Source: DAOPJM01 sp964490325 (lineage in GTDB: Bacteria > Bacillota > Clostridia > Christensenellales > CAG-138). From it: a stretch of DNA of 32,493 bases. The notes under the pieces are model-generated. The model did not search any database, was not told where the DNA came from, and saw nothing but the letters and a program-made list of their open reading frames with translations. The translations under genes and the position numbers were made by a program. The DNA is taken from NCBI GenBank assembly GCA_964490325.1, contig CAZBBX010000024.1:1-32493 (forward strand). Reading direction: 5' to 3'. Of the stretch, positions 30,602 through 32,493 are shown one piece after another. The number at the start of each line of letters is the position of its first letter. The first letter of the stretch is position 1.

Positions 30602-32493
30602 ATGCATACAGGAAAGAGGATCTTGGCAGTTCTTGTAGCTTTAGTCATGGTGTTGGCCCTGCTGCCCACGATGACGATGGCTGTAGGCGGAACTGTGGCA
30701 GAATCAAACGTCTTTGAGATGGTATATGGTGATTACTATACCGCCGAAATGACTTCACAGGGCGTGACCTACCTATACCCAGTGTTCATCATCAACAACA
30801 CGGAGGCAGTGTATGGTACAGAGTACCTGTACTGTTGCTACCTGCTTCGCGCTCGCATCGAGACTTCGGTGCCGGTAGAGTCGTTTTATTTTGACACGAC
30901 CTATAATCCGCTGGTGAAGAGCACCTATAACGCGGACGATGACGAGTATATTGTGGAGGGAGCTGCAACTCCCGTTGCTTTGCCGACCAGTGGACTTCTT
31001 TCCTGGACGGATCAATATGAGGTCACCTATTACAAAGCCAGCCTCAGCCTCATTGATACGAAGGGTCTGTACGTCAACACCGCTTATGAAGGCCTTATGA
31101 GCGCCGAGATCAATGGCAAGACGGAGTACGCCATTGCGCGGCTTCGCATCAAGCTGAACGGCGGTACCGCCGCCAGCCCCGACGGCACCGTTCCCGCCGG
31201 CACAAAGATCACCATCTCGGTGCCCGAGGTGGATCATTCCACAAGCACGAACTATTCGCAGTCGGTGGCGGAGGTCGTATTTGCTTACGATTACAGCGAG
31301 GCCACCAACACCGAAGAGGGCGCTCTCCGTACGGCGAACAACGACACAACGGTCTACGGCGAGAACCCGACCAGCCTCATCGTCAACGGCGGCAGCATCA
31401 CGGTGGGCGCGCGTCCTTCCGCGCATGAGCATACGTGGGGCGATTGGACGAGCAATGGTGACGGTACGCACACCCGTACCTGCTCGGGCTGCGAAGAGAC
31501 CGAGACCGAGAACTGCACCTATGGTGAAGGCGTTGTGACGGCTCCTACCTGCACGGCTGCGGGCTACACGACCCACACCTGCACGGTCTGCGGTTACAGC
31601 TATCAGGATACGCCGACCACCGCGCTTGGTCATACTTGGGGCGATTGGACGAGCAATAACAATGGCACGCATACCCGTACCTGCACCGTCTGCGGCGAGA
31701 CCGAGGACGCGAACTGCACGTACAACGATGTTGTGACGGCTCCTACCTGCACGGCTGCGGGCTACACGACCCACACCTGCACGGTCTGCGGTTACAGCTA
31801 TCAGGATACACCGACCCCCATCGTACCTCATACTTGGGGCGCTTGGGTCAACAATAACAATGGCACGCATACCCATACCTGCTCCGTCTGCGAAGAGAAG
31901 GAGACTGAGAACTGCACCTATGGTGAAGGCGTTGTCACGGCTCCCACGGCGATCAGTGAGGGCTTCACGACCTACACCTGCACCAAGTGCGGCTACACCT
32001 ACAGGGAAAACGTGATCCCCGCGCTGAACGTGATGAACAACCTGGGCGCACAGGCAAGAGCAGGATCTTGGGATGCGATCCGCTTTGGCGCAGGCGTCGA
32101 AGTGAGCGCATTGAAGGCAACTCTGAATGCCGGCGACAGCTTCAACTTCGGCTTCTACCTCTGCAACAAGGATAAGCTGACCGACGGCCAGTATCTGGGC
32201 GTGGATCGCCTGCAGAAGAAGGTCCAGCTGGTCACCGACTTCACTTGGACGGAAGAGTGTGAGAACATGACGACGGCCGAGCTGGTCGAAGCGCTGCGCG
32301 CAGCGGGCGTGACCGTGTTCGGAAGCTCCGGCGACACGATCATCTTCTCCGTCATCGTAAGCGGTGTCAATGCGCAGAGCGAAGGCTACGAGCTGGTGTT
32401 CCGTCCGTACATCGACCTGACCGTCGATTCCGAGTCGACCACCCTCTACTCCGCGCAGCTGTACAACAGCGTCCTGCGCATCAAGAACTGGTA
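30602..32493 (+). CDS. Large secreted surface protein with Cys-rich tandem repeats (3' end outside the window)
   Basis: The frame is open from ATG 30602 to the window edge, 630 codons without a stop. AAGGAG lies five bases upstream of the ATG and a sigma-A promoter further up. The signal peptide is MHTGKRILAVLVALVMVLALLPTMTMA. Residues 28-276 form a beta-rich domain I do not recognise. Residues 277-475 are three tandem units of 66-67 residues beginning HTWGDW, each with a CxxC pair near the start and a second in YTCxxCGY; this resembles Cys-rich surface repeats of gut Clostridia. Then comes the segment NLGAQARAGSWDAIRFGAG, seen in clostridial cell-surface proteins, and more beta-rich sequence. 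An adhesin or wall-bound role is inference. The first 80 codons look less GC-rich than the neighbours. Confidence 0.88.
   Translation, partial: MHTGKRILAVLVALVMVLALLPTMTMAVGGTVAESNVFEMVYGDYYTAEMTSQGVTYLYPVFIINNTEAVYGTEYLYCCYLLRARIETSVPVESFYFDTTYNPLVKSTYNADDDEYIVEGAATPVALPTSGLLSWTDQYEVTYYKASLSLIDTKGLYVNTAYEGLMSAEINGKTEYAIARLRIKLNGGTAASPDGTVPAGTKITISVPEVDHSTSTNYSQSVAEVVFAYDYSEATNTEEGALRTANNDTTVYGENPTSLIVNGGSITVGARPSAHEHTWGDWTSNGDGTHTRTCSGCEETETENCTYGEGVVTAPTCTAAGYTTHTCTVCGYSYQDTPTTALGHTWGDWTSNNNGTHTRTCTVCGETEDANCTYNDVVTAPTCTAAGYTTHTCTVCGYSYQDTPTPIVPHTWGAWVNNNNGTHTHTCSVCEEKETENCTYGEGVVTAPTAISEGFTTYTCTKCGYTYRENVIPALNVMNNLGAQARAGSWDAIRFGAGVEVSALKATLNAGDSFNFGFYLCNKDKLTDGQYLGVDRLQKKVQLVTDFTWTEECENMTTAELVEALRAAGVTVFGSSGDTIIFSVIVSGVNAQSEGYELVFRPYIDLTVDSESTTLYSAQLYNSVLRIKNW
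31430..32026 (+). repeat. Three tandem 198-201 base coding repeats
   Basis: Units start at 31430, 31631 and 31829. An 80-base block at 31532-31611 is identical to 31730-31809, 198 bases apart, whereas unit 3 has diverged and has lost the cysteine of the PTC motif (PTA). The identity suggests recent duplication or gene conversion, and makes copy number prone to change or misassembly. Confidence 0.9.

Noticed and set aside
30773..31876. 367-codon minus-strand ORF with internal repeats
   Set aside because: Its repeats are the antisense reading of the surface-protein repeats. The plus strand has promoter, ribosome site, signal peptide and Cys motifs.

Overview
The window reads as a gene-dense chromosomal segment of a fairly GC-rich member of the Clostridia (Bacillota). 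The indicators are a V-type ATP synthase in place of an F-type operon, a large Bacillus/Clostridium-type SRP RNA with an Alu domain, a two-subunit iron-sulfur L-serine dehydratase, a membrane pyrophosphatase of the K+-dependent sequence type, a PerR-like Fur regulator, sigma-A promoters with AGGAGG ribosome sites, and many lipoproteins. Placement below class is inference; a Christensenellales- or Oscillospirales-like gut anaerobe would fit.

Layout. 1-2742 (+): end of a V-ATPase operon (A partial, B, D), each pair overlapping by 1-4 bases. 2897-3973 (-): DUF4349 lipoprotein. 4079-5650 (-): sdaAB-sdaAA serine dehydratase, preceded on the same strand by the SRP RNA gene (about 5822-6092) and a strong terminator/attenuator hairpin. 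6300-7724 (+): NCS2 purine permease. 7829-8854 (-): rpsF-ssb-rpsR. 9024-9917 (-): lone RecF/ABC-type ATPase. 10089-15474 (+): a tight five-gene cluster of mostly exported proteins (a degenerate PIG-L plus phosphodiester glycosidase fusion, a small lipoprotein, an NlpC/P60-like protein, an ASCH protein, a DUF5050-type protein). 15608-18258 (+): iron alcohol dehydrogenase, uracil-DNA glycosylase, a membrane protein. 18341-21838 (-): response regulator, a histidine kinase split by a frameshift, and a membrane-anchored companion protein. 21989-22987 (-): a PTPS/QueD-like protein with a zinc ribbon, and the PerR-like regulator. 23365-25317 (+): hppA. 25474-26778 (+): cobalamin riboswitch and substrate-binding lipoprotein. 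26941-28098 (+): FucO-like dehydrogenase. 28241-30317 (-): DUF1846 protein and GNAT acetyltransferase. 30602-end (+): a large secreted repeat protein running off the window without a stop.

How the parts relate. V-ATPase and membrane pyrophosphatase suggest an ion-based energy economy; serine dehydratase and two iron alcohol dehydrogenases fit fermentation; the 10-15 kb cluster and the repeat protein build or modify the cell surface. Regulation is unusually legible: a B12 riboswitch, a PerR-type tandem operator, a perfect LacI-family palindrome at hppA, and a possible attenuator before sdaAB.

The points most worth checking are the histidine kinase frameshift at an in-phase G-GGG-GGC slippery heptamer, the envelope cluster led by a catalytically degenerate PIG-L domain, the paired LacI-type operators at hppA, the sdaAB leader, and the PTPS homologue lacking its catalytic cysteine. 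I found no CRISPR array, insertion sequence, prophage or tRNA gene. All calls were made by reading the sequence without database searches.
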